DNA from: Paraburkholderia aromaticivorans
GTDB lineage: Bacteria > Pseudomonadota > Gammaproteobacteria > Burkholderiales > Burkholderiaceae
DNA: 64,000 bases
Direction of reading: 5' to 3'
NCBI RefSeq assembly: GCF_012689525.1
Contig: NZ_CP051516.1
Coordinates: 1,860,001-1,924,000, forward strand
The notes below the pieces were generated by a model. The model was not told the DNA's origin. It saw only the letters and a program-made list of their open reading frames with translations, and did no database searches. Position 1 is the first letter of the stretch. Each line of letters starts with the position of its first letter. The position numbers and the translations under genes were made by a program. This document shows positions 28,736-38,683 of this stretch, piece after piece.

Positions 28736-30511
28736 TCAATCGAGCATGCTGATCGCGGTCGGTGCGTCCTGGCGCTTCTCAGCCAGTTCTTCGAACTCGT
28801 TGATCGCGTCGATTTCGGTGCCCATCGAGATGTTGGTCACACGTTCGAGAATCACTTCGACGATCACCGGCACGTTGAACTCGGAGAGCATCGACTGCGC
28901 CTTCAGCAGCGCGGGCTTCAGTTCTTCCGGCTTGAGCACGCGGATTGCCTTGCAACCCAAACCTTCCGCAACCGCGACGTGGTCCACGCCGTAGCCGTTC
29001 GTTTCCGGCGCGTTGATGTTCTCGAAGCCGAGTTGCACGCAGAAGTCCATATCGAACGCGCGCTGTGCCTGGCGGATCAGGCCGAGGTACGAGTTGTTCA
29101 CCACCACATGCACGTACGGCAGCTTGAATTGCGCGCCCACAGCCAGCTCTTCGATCATGAACTGGAAGTCGTAGTCGCCTGAGAGCGCCACGATCGGACG
29201 TTGCGGGTCAGCCACACGCACGCCGAGCGCTGCCGGAATCGTCCAGCCGAGCGGGCCGGCCTGACCGCAGTTGATCCAGTTGCGCGCCTTGTAGACGTGC
29301 AGGAATTGCGCGCCGGCGATCTGCGAGAGACCGATCGTGCTCACGTAGCACGTGTCGCGGCCGAACACCTGATTCATCTCTTCGTAGACGCGCTGCGGCT
29401 TCATCGGCACGTTGTCGAAGTGGGTCTTGCGGAGCATCGTCTTCTTGCGTTGCTGGCAGTCGGCGACCCACGCGCTACGATCCTTCAGCTTGCCGGCGGC
29501 CTTCCATTCCTGCGCCACTTCCACGAACAGTTCGAGTGCGGCCTTCGCGTCCGATACGATGCCGAGATCCGGGCCGAATACGCGGCCAATCTGCGTCGGC
29601 TCGATGTCGATGTGCACGAACTTGCGGCCCTTCGTGTACACCTCGACGCTGCCCGTGTGACGGTTCGCCCAGCGGTTGCCGATGCCGAGCACGAAGTCGG
29701 AGGCGAGCATCGTCGCGTTGCCGTAGCGGTGCGAAGTTTGCAGACCGACCATGCCGGCCATCAGCGGATGGTCGTCGGGAATCGCGCCCCACGACATCAG
29801 CGTCGGGATCACCGGCACGCCGACGGTTTCGGCGAACGTGACGAGCAGGTCTTCAGCGGCTGCGTTCAGCACGCCGCCACCCGAGACGATCAGCGGCTTG
29901 TCCGAGTCGTTCAGCAATGTGAGGGCGGCTTCGATCTGTTTGCGCGATGCTTTCGGCTTGTAGACCGGCAGCGGTTCGTACGTGTCGATGTCGAATTCGA
30001 TTTCGGCGAGCTGCACGTCGATCGGCAGGTCGACCAGCACCGGACCCGGACGGCCCGAGCGCATCAGGTGGAAAGCCTGCTGGAATACGCGCGGCACCAG
30101 CGCCGGCTCACGCACGGTGACGGCCCACTTGGTGACGGGCTTGGCGATCGATTCGATATCGACAGCCTGAAAATCTTCCTTGTACAGACGCGCACGCGGC
30201 GCCTGCCCCGTGATAGCAAGAATAGGAATGGAGTCGGCCTGAGCCGAGTACAAACCGGTGATCATGTCGGTGCCGGCGGGGCCCGACGTGCCGATACACA
30301 CGCCGATGTTGCCCGGTTGAGCGCGCGTATAGCCTTCGGCCATATGCGACGCGCCTTCGACGTGGCGGGCCAGCACGTGGCTGATGTTGCCTGCCTTGCG
30401 CATGGCCGAGTAGAACGGGTTGATCGCTGCGCCCGGAACGCCGAATGCGGTGTCGATGCCTTCTTTTTCGAGCACCAGCACGGCTGCGTCGACGGCTCTC
30501 ATCTTGGCCAT
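28736..30511 (-). CDS. gcl: Glyoxylate carboligase
   Basis: 591 residues, almost colinear with E. coli Gcl (593). ThDP enzyme: [35 protein letters not shown]...NNSYLGLI for cofactor binding. The usual catalytic Glu of ThDP enzymes is replaced by V51, as in known Gcl. It condenses two glyoxylates to tartronate semialdehyde with CO2 release. The start has GGAGACATTC upstream; the longer frame to 31753 is antisense to the LysR gene and not used. Confidence 0.96.
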   Translation of the reverse strand: MAKMRAVDAAVLVLEKEGIDTAFGVPGAAINPFYSAMRKAGNISHVLARHVEGASHMAEGYTRAQPGNIGVCIGTSGPAGTDMITGLYSAQADSIPILAITGQAPRARLYKEDFQAVDIESIAKPVTKWAVTVREPALVPRVFQQAFHLMRSGRPGPVLVDLPIDVQLAEIEFDIDTYEPLPVYKPKASRKQIEAALTLLNDSDKPLIVSGGGVLNAAAEDLLVTFAETVGVPVIPTLMSWGAIPDDHPLMAGMVGLQTSHRYGNATMLASDFVLGIGNRWANRHTGSVEVYTKGRKFVHIDIEPTQIGRVFGPDLGIVSDAKAALELFVEVAQEWKAAGKLKDRSAWVADCQQRKKTMLRKTHFDNVPMKPQRVYEEMNQVFGRDTCYVSTIGLSQIAGAQFLHVYKARNWINCGQAGPLGWTIPAALGVRVADPQRPIVALSGDYDFQFMIEELAVGAQFKLPYVHVVVNNSYLGLIRQAQRAFDMDFCVQLGFENINAPETNGYGVDHVAVAEGLGCKAIRVLKPEELKPALLKAQSMLSEFNVPVIVEVILERVTNISMGTEIDAINEFEELAEKRQDAPTAISMLD

Positions 30512-30715
30512 GAATGTCTCCTGAATGTCTGGGAATGGGCGAATTAAAAGTGTTGAGTGAACTTTAGGCCTGACGGAAAGGTTTGATAAGATCAGTTCGG
30601 GTCGCTTATTTCGAAACAAAAAGTATCGAGTGGCCCGCAGCCTGACATCGGAGCGCGCTGCGTGGGATCGGAGTAAGCGCTGAAGCGCCAACTCCGATCG
30701 ACATAGGAGACACCA

Positions 30716-31630
30716 ATGGATCGCTTCAAACAGATCGAAACTTTCGTGCGCGTCGCGGACGCGGGCAGCCTCGCGGCGGCCGCGCTGGAGGAGGGCGTGT
30801 CGCCGGTGATTCTCGGCCGCCGCATCGACGCGCTGGAAAAGCGCCTCGGCGTGAAACTCATGTATCGCTCGACGCGGCGGCTGGTGGTCAGCGAGGACGG
30901 CGCCGCGTTTCTGGAGCGCTGCCGGGGCCTGCTCACCGAATGGGATCAGGCGGAAAACGAACTGAGCGCCGGGCGGCGCGCGGTCAACGGCCATCTGATC
31001 GTGTCGGCGCCGGCCGCGTTCGGGCGCAAGCACGTCGCGCCGCTTGCGCCGGTGTTTCTCGCCGACAAGCCGGAACTGCAGGTGTCGTTCAATCTGACCG
31101 ACCGGGTGGTGGATCTGGTGCGCGAGGGTTACGACCTGTCGATCCGCATCGGCGGCGCGGTCGATCCGAACTTCGTGGCGGTCAAGCTGGCGTCGAACCG
31201 GCGCGTGGTGTGCGGCACGCCGGAGTATTTCCACCAGCACGGCAGGCCGAAAACGCTCGAAGACCTGCCGCAGCACAACTGTCTCGCGTTCAATCTGCAA
31301 GGGGGCCAGAACCGCGGCTGGTATTTCCGCCGCAACGGCAAGCTGGCGACGGTGCGGGTGGGTGGCACGCTCGACTGCAATGACGGTGAATTGCTGCACC
31401 GCTGGGTGTCGGAAGGGCTTGGGCTCGGCTGGCGCTCCACGTGGGAAATCCAGCAGCAACTCGCGCGCGGCGAGCTGGAAACCGTGCTCGACGAGTTCGC
31501 GCTGCCCGACTACGACATTCTCGCCGTCTACCCGCAGCAGCGGTATGTGCCGGCCAAGGTGCGGTACTTCATCGACTATCTGAAAGACGTGTACGCCAGC
31601 GAGGACTACTGGAACCGCCCGGCTTACTGA
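30716..31630 (+). CDS. LysR-family regulator divergent from gcl
   Basis: 304 residues: winged helix [37 protein letters not shown] and a LysR effector domain. AGGAGACACC precedes the ATG. The 204-nt divergent spacer with gcl contains the symmetric TTTCGAAA, a plausible part of a regulator site. Likely controls gcl-hyi-glxR in response to glyoxylate or a related effector, by position. Confidence 0.85.
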   Translation: MDRFKQIETFVRVADAGSLAAAALEEGVSPVILGRRIDALEKRLGVKLMYRSTRRLVVSEDGAAFLERCRGLLTEWDQAENELSAGRRAVNGHLIVSAPAAFGRKHVAPLAPVFLADKPELQVSFNLTDRVVDLVREGYDLSIRIGGAVDPNFVAVKLASNRRVVCGTPEYFHQHGRPKTLEDLPQHNCLAFNLQGGQNRGWYFRRNGKLATVRVGGTLDCNDGELLHRWVSEGLGLGWRSTWEIQQQLARGELETVLDEFALPDYDILAVYPQQRYVPAKVRYFIDYLKDVYASEDYWNRPAY

Positions 31631-31770
31631 CGGCCGGCGGAGGCCCGATGGGATTTTTTTGCAGATTCCGCGCGGCGTCGGGAATAAACTCGGCAAATCG
31701 CCGGTTATCCGCTGTAGAGAGTGTCCCGACGAGCTACATCGCATAGCCCGCAATGCCCTGGAGGGCCGAG

Positions 31771-32505
31771 GTGGTCCAGACCGATTCAGAACCTGTCCGC
31801 GCGCACGGCGAGTCCGAAGCAGCGAGGAGCCGGCGCTTTCAGCAGATGGCGCTGCCGCACCTTGATGCCGCGTACAACCTTGCGCGCTGGTTGTGCGGTA
31901 ACGCCAGCGATGCCGACGATGTCGTGCAGGAAGCGTTCATGCGCGCATTCCGCTTCTTCGACACGTTTCGCGGCGACTCGGCGCGGCCGTGGCTGCTGGC
32001 GATCGTCCGACGCACCTGGTACACGGAATGGCGACGACGAGCGTCGTCGCACGAGACGGTGGAGTTCGACGACACCATGGACGACGCCTCGTTCGAAGGC
32101 TGGAGCGTCGGCGGCGCCGACCCGCAGGCGCTGCTGATCCGCGACGAGGACACGAAGCTCGTGCACGAGGCGCTCGCGCAGTTGCCGGTCGAATATCGGG
32201 AAGTGCTGATGCTGCGGGAACTGGAGGAAATGGGCTACAAGGAGATCGCGGCGGTGGCCGACGTGCCGATCGGCACGGTGATGTCCCGGCTCGCTCGGGG
32301 GCGTCGCAAGCTTGCCGCGCTGCTCATGGAGAATCAGGGGGGCGGAACTGCATCGCACAGGTCGTCAGCGTGCGCGGCGCCCGGCCCCGGCAGATCGGCC
32401 ACGGCGAGCGTGACCCCATTGCGGGCGTCCGCCAACGGCCGGCCACTCAACACGCCAGGCGGCACGGCCGCCGGCAGCGCTCAGGAGACGCCAGATGGAC
32501 TGTAA
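31771..32505 (+). CDS. ECF-family RNA polymerase sigma factor
   Basis: About 244 residues. Region 2: [22 protein letters not shown] with [13 protein letters not shown]; region 4: [23 protein letters not shown]...[17 protein letters not shown]. The start is put at GTG 31771 because GGAGGG lies 6 nt upstream; an ATG 18 nt earlier has no site. A Gly/Ala/Pro-rich C-terminal extension of about 55 residues follows region 4, unusual for ECF factors. The stop overlaps the anti-sigma start by 11 nt. Confidence 0.85.
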   Translation: MVQTDSEPVRAHGESEAARSRRFQQMALPHLDAAYNLARWLCGNASDADDVVQEAFMRAFRFFDTFRGDSARPWLLAIVRRTWYTEWRRRASSHETVEFDDTMDDASFEGWSVGGADPQALLIRDEDTKLVHEALAQLPVEYREVLMLRELEEMGYKEIAAVADVPIGTVMSRLARGRRKLAALLMENQGGGTASHRSSACAAPGPGRSATASVTPLRASANGRPLNTPGGTAAGSAQETPDGL

Positions 32506-33430
32506 CGAAGCGCGGCCGCTCCTCGACGCGAACGCCGATCACGAATTGCCCGCGCCGGATGCCCGGCGCGTCCAGCAGCATATCGAGAGCTGCGACGCCT
32601 GCCGGAGCGAAAGCGAGAACCTGCGGGCCTTGAGCGGCGCGGTGCGCGCGGCGCCTTACCATCGTGCGCCGCAGTCGCTGCGCGAGCGGATCATCGCCGG
32701 ATTGCCGTCCGTCGACGAGCCGGTTGCGGCGGCCGAGGCGCCGGTTACCAACGTCAAGGCGGCACCGCGCGAGCGTGCGCGGCGCGGCTGGCTCGATCGT
32801 TTGCTGGACGGCTGGCGCGCCCCGCAAGGCGGCTTCGGCTGGCCGACGGGCGCGGGCGGCTCGGGCGGCGGCGCGGTGGGCTCAGGCGGCGTGTTCGGGC
32901 GCGGCTGGCTGACGGTGCTGGTGGTCGCGCTGTGCGCGGCGGCGGCGGGTGTGGCGCTGAACCTGCGCCGGCCGGCGGACTTCGGGCCATTCACCGACGA
33001 GCTGATAGAAAGTCACGTGCGCGCGCAGGTCTCGGGACGCGACATCGACGTGATTTCGACGGATCGGCATACGGTCAAGCCGTGGTTCAACGGCCGGCTC
33101 GACTATTCGCCGCCGGTCGAGGATCTCGCGGCGAACGGCTTCGCGCTGGAGGGCGGGCGTCTCGATTACCTCGCGCATCAGCGGGTGGCCGTGCTGGTGT
33201 ACCGCTACCAAAAGCACGTGATCGACGTCTACGTCTTTCCGCAGACCGGCTCCGGCGGCACGGTGCCGGCGACGCTCGGCCGCGAAGGCTACTCGATTGC
33301 GCACTGGAACGCGGAAGGCATGACTTGGTGGGCGATTTCGGACGCCGCGCCGGATGCGCTGAAGGGGCTGGAGGTAGCGCTGAAGGCGCGTCTGCAAAGC
33401 GGCAGTGAGCGCACGGAAACCGGCTCATAG
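32495..33430 (+). CDS. Membrane anti-sigma factor with zinc-binding (ZAS) domain
   Basis: 311 residues. N-terminal ZAS motif H29-x3-C33-x2-C36 (HIESCDAC), a low-complexity Gly/Ser region, one membrane helix (about 138-157) and a C-terminal periplasmic domain of about 150 residues. It should hold the ECF sigma factor inactive at the membrane; overlap of the two genes supports the pairing. The inducing signal is unknown. Confidence 0.85.
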   Translation: MDCNEARPLLDANADHELPAPDARRVQQHIESCDACRSESENLRALSGAVRAAPYHRAPQSLRERIIAGLPSVDEPVAAAEAPVTNVKAAPRERARRGWLDRLLDGWRAPQGGFGWPTGAGGSGGGAVGSGGVFGRGWLTVLVVALCAAAAGVALNLRRPADFGPFTDELIESHVRAQVSGRDIDVISTDRHTVKPWFNGRLDYSPPVEDLAANGFALEGGRLDYLAHQRVAVLVYRYQKHVIDVYVFPQTGSGGTVPATLGREGYSIAHWNAEGMTWWAISDAAPDALKGLEVALKARLQSGSERTETGS

Positions 33431-33615
33431 ACTGCAAACGGCCGCGGCGCGGCCCTGGCGGCCCGCAGGCCGCGGGGCCGTGCGGGTTGGCTGCTCCGGC
33501 TTCACTGACCGTTTCAGGCTGCCCGGCGCGAGAAGCTGTGTCCATTCACTTCGCGGCGCCACCGCCTAAACCCTTGAAAACACACCCGATTCGCGCGCCG
33601 CAATAACGGGATATC

Positions 33616-33644
33616 TTGCAACCCGGCCCTAATCGGGTTACACT
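33616..33644 (+). promoter_or_regulatory. Promoter of the rpsF operon
   Basis: TTGCAA (33616-33621), 17-nt spacer, TACACT (33639-33644). Close to sigma70 consensus with ideal spacing and about 70 nt of leader before rpsF. Confidence 0.7.
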
Positions 33645-33660
33645 CTTTGGCTTCTCACTT

Positions 33661-33687
33661 GCCACACCGGTTCGACGCCCGGGTGGC
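33661..33687 (+). promoter_or_regulatory. Leader hairpin before rpsF, possible S6-S18 regulatory motif
   Basis: Bulged stem GCCAC-A-CCGG paired with CCGGGTGGC in the rpsF 5' leader. rpsF leaders in many bacteria carry a hairpin bound by the S6-S18 complex for feedback repression. Assigned by position and general shape only. Confidence 0.45.
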
Positions 33688-33718
33688 TTTAATCCATAAG
33701 TCAGCACAAGGAGTGAAT

Positions 33719-34093
33719 ATGCGTCATTACGAAATCGTATTTATCGTGCACCCGGATCAAAGCGAGCAAGTGCCCGCCATGATCGAGCGTTACAAGGGCA
33801 CGATCACCTCGCACGGTGGCCAGATCCACCGCATCGAAGACTGGGGCCGTCGCCAACTGGCCTACATGATCGAGAAACTCGCGAAGGCTCACTACGTCTG
33901 CATGAACATCGAATGTGACCAAACCACGCTCGACGAGCTGGAACACGCATTCAAGTTCAACGACGCTGTTCTGCGTCACCTGATCGTCAAGCTGAAGAAG
34001 GCCGAAACCGGCCCGTCGCCGATGATGAAGGAAGTGCAGCGCGAAGAAGCCAAGAAGTCGGCTGCTACGCAACCGTCCGAAGCGCAGGCTTAA
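33719..34093 (+). CDS. rpsF: 30S ribosomal protein S6
   Basis: 124 residues starting [25 protein letters not shown], followed by [18 protein letters not shown]. Start chosen with AAGGAG upstream. S6 binds S18 on the 30S platform. First gene of rpsF-priB-rpsR-rplI. Confidence 0.97.
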   Translation: MRHYEIVFIVHPDQSEQVPAMIERYKGTITSHGGQIHRIEDWGRRQLAYMIEKLAKAHYVCMNIECDQTTLDELEHAFKFNDAVLRHLIVKLKKAETGPSPMMKEVQREEAKKSAATQPSEAQA

Positions 34094-34143
34094 GACACAC
34101 TATTAAGCTACCAGATCAAAGCGTCGTTCTCGTCGAAGGCTAC

Positions 34144-34443
34144 ATGAATCGGCTGCAACTTACGGCCAGCGTCGTCGAACGCGAACCGGTGCGGTATACC
34201 CCCGCCGGCGTTCCGATTGCAGGCTGCACGTTGCACCACCGCACGGAAGTCGTCGAAGCGGGCATTGCCCGGCAAGTCGAACTGACCATGCAGGCGGTAG
34301 CCGCAGGCGAGGCGAGCGGTAAGCTGGAAAGCTGTCAGATGGGCGTGGAAACGCTCTTCACAGGCTTTCTGGCAAAAAAGCACCGCAACGCACGAACTCT
34401 GGTATTTCACATCACAGCATTGCAGGACATTGGAAAGGACTGA
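34144..34443 (+). CDS. priB: Primosomal replication protein N
   Basis: 99 residues, single OB fold: [41 protein letters not shown]. PriB helps restart stalled replication forks with PriA and binds ssDNA. Its place between rpsF and rpsR is the conserved beta/gamma-proteobacterial order. Confidence 0.95.
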   Translation: MNRLQLTASVVEREPVRYTPAGVPIAGCTLHHRTEVVEAGIARQVELTMQAVAAGEASGKLESCQMGVETLFTGFLAKKHRNARTLVFHITALQDIGKD

Positions 34444-34445
34444 AC

Positions 34446-34721
34446 ATGCCCCGCCCGACTGGTAAGAAATTCGACAAGCGTCGTCAGCAACAAAATCCGC
34501 TCTTCAAGCGCAAGAAGTTCTGCCGTTTCACGGCCGCTAACGTCGATCATATCGACTACAAGGACCTCGAAACGCTGAAGGACTTCATCGGCGAAAACGG
34601 CAAGATCACGCCGGCGCGTCTCACGGGTACGAAGTCGCACTATCAACGCCAGCTGGACACGGCAATCAAGCGCGCACGCTTCCTCGCGCTGGTGCCGTAC
34701 ACCGACCAGCACAAGGCCTAA
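34446..34721 (+). CDS. rpsR: 30S ribosomal protein S18
   Basis: 91 residues with the S18 core [17 protein letters not shown] and [22 protein letters not shown] segment. Starts 2 nt after priB. Binds S6 on the 30S subunit. Confidence 0.97.
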   Translation: MPRPTGKKFDKRRQQQNPLFKRKKFCRFTAANVDHIDYKDLETLKDFIGENGKITPARLTGTKSHYQRQLDTAIKRARFLALVPYTDQHKA

Positions 34722-34748
34722 CCCGACGACGCGATAAGGAGTCTCCGA

Positions 34749-35201
34749 ATGCAAATTATTCTTCTGGAAAAAGTCGTCAATCTGGGCAACCTGGGCGATA
34801 TCGTGAAGGTCAAGGACGGTTACGCACGTAACTTCCTGATCCCGAACAAGCAAGCTCGCCGTGCAACGAAGGAAGCCCTGGCTGAATTCGAAGTGCGTCG
34901 CGCAGAACTCGAAAAAGTCGCCGCTGAAAAGCTGGCTGCAGCTCAAGCTCAAGGTGAAAAGCTGGGTGGCTCGACGGTTCAGATCAATCAGAAGGCTGGC
35001 GTCGACGGCCGTCTGTTCGGTTCGGTGACGAACGCGGACATCGCTGACGCCCTGGTCAAGCAAGGCTTCGCAGTGGAAAAGGCGCAAGTGCGTCTGCCGG
35101 AAGGCCCGCTGAAGCTGGTTGGCGAGCACGCAGTTCAAATCTCGCTGCACACCGACGTTCTGGTCGATGTGACGGTGGCTGTGATCGGCGAACACGTCTA
35201 A
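34749..35201 (+). CDS. rplI: 50S ribosomal protein L9
   Basis: 150 residues: [30 protein letters not shown] is the L9 N-terminal domain, then the long helix and C-terminal domain. Last ribosomal gene of the operon; a strong terminator follows. Confidence 0.97.
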   Translation: MQIILLEKVVNLGNLGDIVKVKDGYARNFLIPNKQARRATKEALAEFEVRRAELEKVAAEKLAAAQAQGEKLGGSTVQINQKAGVDGRLFGSVTNADIADALVKQGFAVEKAQVRLPEGPLKLVGEHAVQISLHTDVLVDVTVAVIGEHV

Positions 35202-35239
35202 GCATCAGGTAGTATTTGCCAGGACGTTGCTGGCGAAAG

Positions 35240-35272
35240 GCAGGGGCCGGGTAACCGGCCCCTGCTTTTTTT
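35240..35272 (+). terminator. Terminator of the rpsF-rplI operon
   Basis: Perfect 11-bp stem GCAGGGGCCGG/CCGGCCCCTGC with GTAA loop and a run of seven T. Confidence 0.93.
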
Positions 35273-35335
35273 GTGCCCGTTTTTTTTGTTTTTCCCGCTC
35301 GCCGCGGCCGCCTGATTACCCGATAATTCCTCTCC

Positions 35336-36724
35336 ATGAACGCACCGTCCAAAGATCCCCAACTCGAGTCGCTGAAAGTCCCGCCGCATTCGATCGAGGC
35401 CGAGCAATCGGTGCTGGGCGGCCTGCTGCTCGACAATGCCGCGTGGGACCGCATCGCCGATTTCCTGTCGCAGAGCGATTTTTACCGCTACGACCACCGC
35501 ATCATCTTCGAGCACATCGGCAAGCTGATCGCGGCCACGCGTCCGGCCGACGTGATTACGGTGTACGAGGCGCTCGGCACCGCCGGCAAAGCGGAAGAGG
35601 TCGGCGGCCTCGCGTATCTGAATGCGCTGGCGCAGAACACGCCTAGCGCGGCCAATATTCGTCGCTATGCGGAAATCGTGCGCGATCGGGCGGTGCTACG
35701 CCGGCTGGTATCGGTCGCCGACGAAATCTCCGCCGACGCCTTCAATCCTCAGGGCAAGGAAGTCCGTCAGTTGCTGGACGAGGCCGAGTCGAAGGTGTTT
35801 TCGATCGCAGAAGACGGCGCGCGCGGCACGCAAGGCTTCCTCGAAATCGGGCCGCTGCTCACGCAAGTCGTCGAGCGGATCGACACGCTCTATCACACCG
35901 CCAATCCGAGCGACGTGACTGGCACGCCGACCGGCTTCGTCGATCTGGACCGCATGACGTCGGGCATGCATGGCGGCGAGTTGATCATCGTCGCCGGTCG
36001 TCCGTCGATGGGTAAAACGGCGTTTTCGATGAACGTCGGCGAATACGTGGCGGTCGAGTACGGCTTGCCGGTCGCGGTGTTCTCGATGGAAATGCCGGGG
36101 TCGCAGCTCACCATGCGTATGCTCGGCTCGGTCGGGCGGCTGGATCAGCACCGTATGCGAACCGGGCGTCTGACCGACGAGGATTGGCCGAAGCTCACGC
36201 ATGCCGTGCAGAAAATGAGCGAGGCGCAAATTTTCATCGACGAAACCGGCGGTCTGAACCCGATGGAATTGCGCTCGCGTGCGCGCCGGTTGTCGCGCCA
36301 GTGCGGCAAACTGGGGCTGATTATCATCGACTATTTGCAGCTCATGAGCGGGTCGTCGTCGGCAGGTGAAAACCGCGCGACCGAAATCTCGGAAATCTCG
36401 CGTTCGCTGAAGAGTCTCGCCAAGGAACTCGACGTACCGGTGATCGCCTTGTCGCAGCTCAACCGGGGTCTTGAACAGCGCCCGAACAAGCGGCCGATCA
36501 TGTCCGACTTGCGCGAATCCGGCGCTATCGAACAGGATGCCGACGTGATCCTGTTCATTTACCGCGACGAAGTGTACAACCCGGACAGCCCGGACAAAGG
36601 CACGGCCGAGATCATCATCGGTAAGCAGCGGAATGGTCCGATCGGCCCTGTTCGGCTCACGTTCCATGGTCAATTCACGAAGTTCGACAACTTTGCCGGC
36701 GCGCAGAATTTCTACAGCGACTAA
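35336..36724 (+). CDS. dnaB: Replicative DNA helicase
   Basis: 462 residues: N-terminal DnaB domain (PPHSIEAEQSVLGGLLLDN), RecA-like motor with Walker A GRPSMGKT (about 222-229), IIIDYLQLMSG and the SDLRESGAIEQDADVI arginine-finger region. Unwinds DNA at the fork. In this bacterial group dnaB is typically followed by the DUF47-pit pair; here the element at 36851-51654 separates them. Confidence 0.96.
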   Translation: MNAPSKDPQLESLKVPPHSIEAEQSVLGGLLLDNAAWDRIADFLSQSDFYRYDHRIIFEHIGKLIAATRPADVITVYEALGTAGKAEEVGGLAYLNALAQNTPSAANIRRYAEIVRDRAVLRRLVSVADEISADAFNPQGKEVRQLLDEAESKVFSIAEDGARGTQGFLEIGPLLTQVVERIDTLYHTANPSDVTGTPTGFVDLDRMTSGMHGGELIIVAGRPSMGKTAFSMNVGEYVAVEYGLPVAVFSMEMPGSQLTMRMLGSVGRLDQHRMRTGRLTDEDWPKLTHAVQKMSEAQIFIDETGGLNPMELRSRARRLSRQCGKLGLIIIDYLQLMSGSSSAGENRATEISEISRSLKSLAKELDVPVIALSQLNRGLEQRPNKRPIMSDLRESGAIEQDADVILFIYRDEVYNPDSPDKGTAEIIIGKQRNGPIGPVRLTFHGQFTKFDNFAGAQNFYSD

Positions 36725-36850
36725 GCGAAGAAGTGAAGCGATAACTGGAGCGCCGTTGTAACGGCGCTTTCCAAAGTGCGGCTTGGGTCTCGCAACGGTA
36801 CAATGTGGCGGTTTTATGTCAGCCATATGTGACCAATTTTCGGGATCCCA

Positions 36851-36879
36851 ATGTTCGGTCGATTCATGCCCACCGAGGG
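36851..36879. repeat. attL: left 29-bp direct repeat of the element
   Basis: Perfect match to 51626-51654, beginning exactly with ATGTTCGGTCGATTC. Bases on both sides differ between copies, so 29 bp is the exact core of identity. An integrase gene begins 177 nt inside. Confidence 0.93.
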
Positions 36880-36901
36880 AAAAATTGCTGGTGTCATATA
36901 G
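36851..36901 (+). pseudogene. 16-codon remnant of DUF47 gene start, left by element insertion
   Basis: The first 29 bases are identical to the start of the intact DUF47 gene at 51626, so the frame reads MFGRFMPTEGK and then leaves the homology, ending at a stop after 16 codons. It stays behind dnaB with the original upstream sequence, while the gene body is now beyond the element. Confidence 0.85.
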
Positions 36902-36987
36902 TTTCACCACGTTCCACAGACATGATTTAAGTCGTTGAAAACACAGTGTTTTTGGTTCATGTTGTTTCGTGTGATTCCACGATGCTT

Positions 36988-37010
36988 TTTCGTACAGCGT
37001 TCGTACGAAA
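36988..37010 (+). promoter_or_regulatory. Inverted repeat in the integrase promoter region
   Basis: Perfect TTTCGTAC/GTACGAAA with a 7-nt spacer, 45 nt before the integrase ATG and next to a GTATATTCC -10-like stretch. Likely operator or integrase arm-type site. Confidence 0.6.
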
Positions 37011-37055
37011 CGAAAAATCGGGCGTATATTCCGGTCACACCAACCGGGAGCCGAC

Positions 37056-38186
37056 ATGGCCGACAGCATCAAAACCAAGACCTCACGCGCCAAACTGACC
37101 GCACGCCGCGAACCGTATTTCGAAGCGATCCGCAAGGGCGTGTTCGTTGGGTTCCGCAAACTCGAATCAGGGGCCGGGACGTGGATCGGTCGCTATCGGT
37201 TGGCCGATGGTAAGCAAACCTTTAAATCCTTTGGTGATGACTTAGCCGAATTTGACGATGCGCGCAAAGCGGTCGAAAAGTGGGCGGAAGCGCTCGACGG
37301 CGGCGTACAGAATAAAAGCACCACCGTAAGCGATGCGTGCGAAGCCTACGTTAAGAAACTGCTAGTCGATAATTCCCCCGCCAGTTCCAAAGATGCTGAC
37401 TATCGCTTTAAGCGGTTGGTGTACGGTCATCGCTTCGGAACGCTCGACCTGTCGAAGTTGCGCGCGTTTGAAGTCGAAGGCTGGCGCAATGGTCAGCTTG
37501 ACGCTGACGACCCCGACGACGAAGAAAGCTACAACCGGGCGAAGGATTCAGCCAACCGCAACTTGGCATCGTTGAAGGCCGCGCTCAACTACGCGTTGAA
37601 GTGCCAGCTTACGGCAACCGATACGGGATGGAAGGGCGTCAACAAGTTTCCGAAGGTAGGCGCACGCCGGGAAGGGTTGTTGACGGTCACGCAGCGCCGC
37701 GCACTACTGGAAGCCATGCCGATTGAAATGCGCGCACTGTCAACCGCGCTTCTGATGACCGGCGCGCGACCGGGCGAAGTAGCCAACGCGAACGCGTCGG
37801 ACTACGACCGCAACACCGGACGGCTTTGGCTCGACGGCAAGACAGGACGCCGGGAAGTGCCGTTGTCTACGGCGGCGCGCGGATTCTTTGACGAACAATC
37901 GAAAGACAAGATCGGCAATGCGCCGTTGCTGACGAACGCGTTTGCAAGCCGCTGGACGGCGGCGCAATGGGGCAAGGCATTCCGGGAAGCGCGCGATGCG
38001 GCAAGTCTGCCTGACGCGGTTTTGTACTGCATGCGTCACACGTACATTAGCGAAGCCATCGCCCAAGGCATCGACGTTTTCACGGTCGCTAAGCTGACCG
38101 GTACAAGCGTTGCCATCATTCAGAGCAATTACGGGGCGTTGACAGATAACATCGTTGAACGGCTCGACCGCGTTGCCGTCATGTAA
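37056..38186 (+). CDS. Tyrosine recombinase (integrase) of the element
   Basis: 376 residues. N-terminal arm/core-binding region to about 190, then the catalytic domain: Arg in LMTGARPGE, Lys in DGKTGRR, HxxR box as MRHTYIS, and the nucleophile Tyr in QSNYGAL near the C-terminus. All catalytic residues are present. GGGAGCC precedes the ATG. It should integrate the element at the 29-bp core in the DUF47 gene start and, with an excisionase, excise it. Confidence 0.93.
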   Translation: MADSIKTKTSRAKLTARREPYFEAIRKGVFVGFRKLESGAGTWIGRYRLADGKQTFKSFGDDLAEFDDARKAVEKWAEALDGGVQNKSTTVSDACEAYVKKLLVDNSPASSKDADYRFKRLVYGHRFGTLDLSKLRAFEVEGWRNGQLDADDPDDEESYNRAKDSANRNLASLKAALNYALKCQLTATDTGWKGVNKFPKVGARREGLLTVTQRRALLEAMPIEMRALSTALLMTGARPGEVANANASDYDRNTGRLWLDGKTGRREVPLSTAARGFFDEQSKDKIGNAPLLTNAFASRWTAAQWGKAFREARDAASLPDAVLYCMRHTYISEAIAQGIDVFTVAKLTGTSVAIIQSNYGALTDNIVERLDRVAVM

Positions 38187-38208
38187 CCCCCGCTCGCCAC
38201 AAAAGACT

Positions 38209-38236
38209 AAGCCCGCTGCGTGCGGGCTTTTTTGTG
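38209..38236 (+). terminator. Terminator after integrase
   Basis: AAGCCCGC/GCGGGCTT stem with a 5-nt loop and TTTTTT tail, 23 nt beyond the integrase stop. Confidence 0.88.
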
Positions 38237-38484
38237 CGTGCAGCAAACCGAGTATCACCATGCCACGCGGTTTGACCCTAAGGTCACAATGTCCCTTACT
38301 TGCCATCAGTGGGCAGGATCAGAGCCCGTCAGTGCTGGTTTACGGGCGACATACGAACGTGGATACGGAAACACTTGAACTATAGAAATACTCTAAAAAA
38401 TGATTTTTGTAGCAAAATCAATGCGTTATCTGAATATGCACACAACTTTGGACGGCTGGGAACAAAAAGGAACGCAAAAGGTTG

Positions 38485-38513
38485 TTGACGGCCCCGACCG
38501 ATTCCACTATCAT
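38485..38513 (+). promoter_or_regulatory. Sigma70-type promoter for the first AlpA/initiator operon
   Basis: TTGACG (38485-38490), exactly 17 nt, TATCAT (38508-38513). Expected transcription start near 38520, leaving an untranslated leader of about 160 nt before the first gene at 38684. The preceding 250 nt hold no gene that I recognise and are A/T-rich. Confidence 0.75.
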
Positions 38514-38519
38514 TCAGCT

Positions 38520-38668
38520 ACCGTGGTTTTTGACGCCTAGACAAAAGTAGTCCGAATCACGCCGCAAGCCGCCTTACTGGAAACAGTGGGCGGCTTTGTC
38601 GTTTACGATGCGCAGTACCACACCTGACCCGCACAGCCGCGCAACCGGCCTGCGGGTTTTTCCGTTTA
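38520..38668 (+). ncRNA. Structured leader RNA with two terminator-like hairpins before AlpA-1
   Basis: Hairpin A at 38566-38596: AAGCCGCC/GGCGGCTT closing an inner ACTG-GAAA-CAGT, followed by TTTGTCGTTT. Hairpin B at 38627-38657: ACCCGCA/TGCGGGT followed by TTTTTCC. Both lie between the promoter and the first start codon, so most transcripts could end early. This resembles transcription-termination control of P4-type satellites; the RNA itself is inferred. Confidence 0.55.
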
Positions 38669-38683
38669 CCCGACAGGAACGCC

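Noticed and set aside
28736-31753. A single 1005-aa minus-strand open frame containing gcl
   Set aside because: The upstream 414 residues are antisense to the LysR gene at 30716-31630 and have no family character; the Gcl N-terminus [10 protein letters not shown] with a ribosome site fixes the start at 30511.
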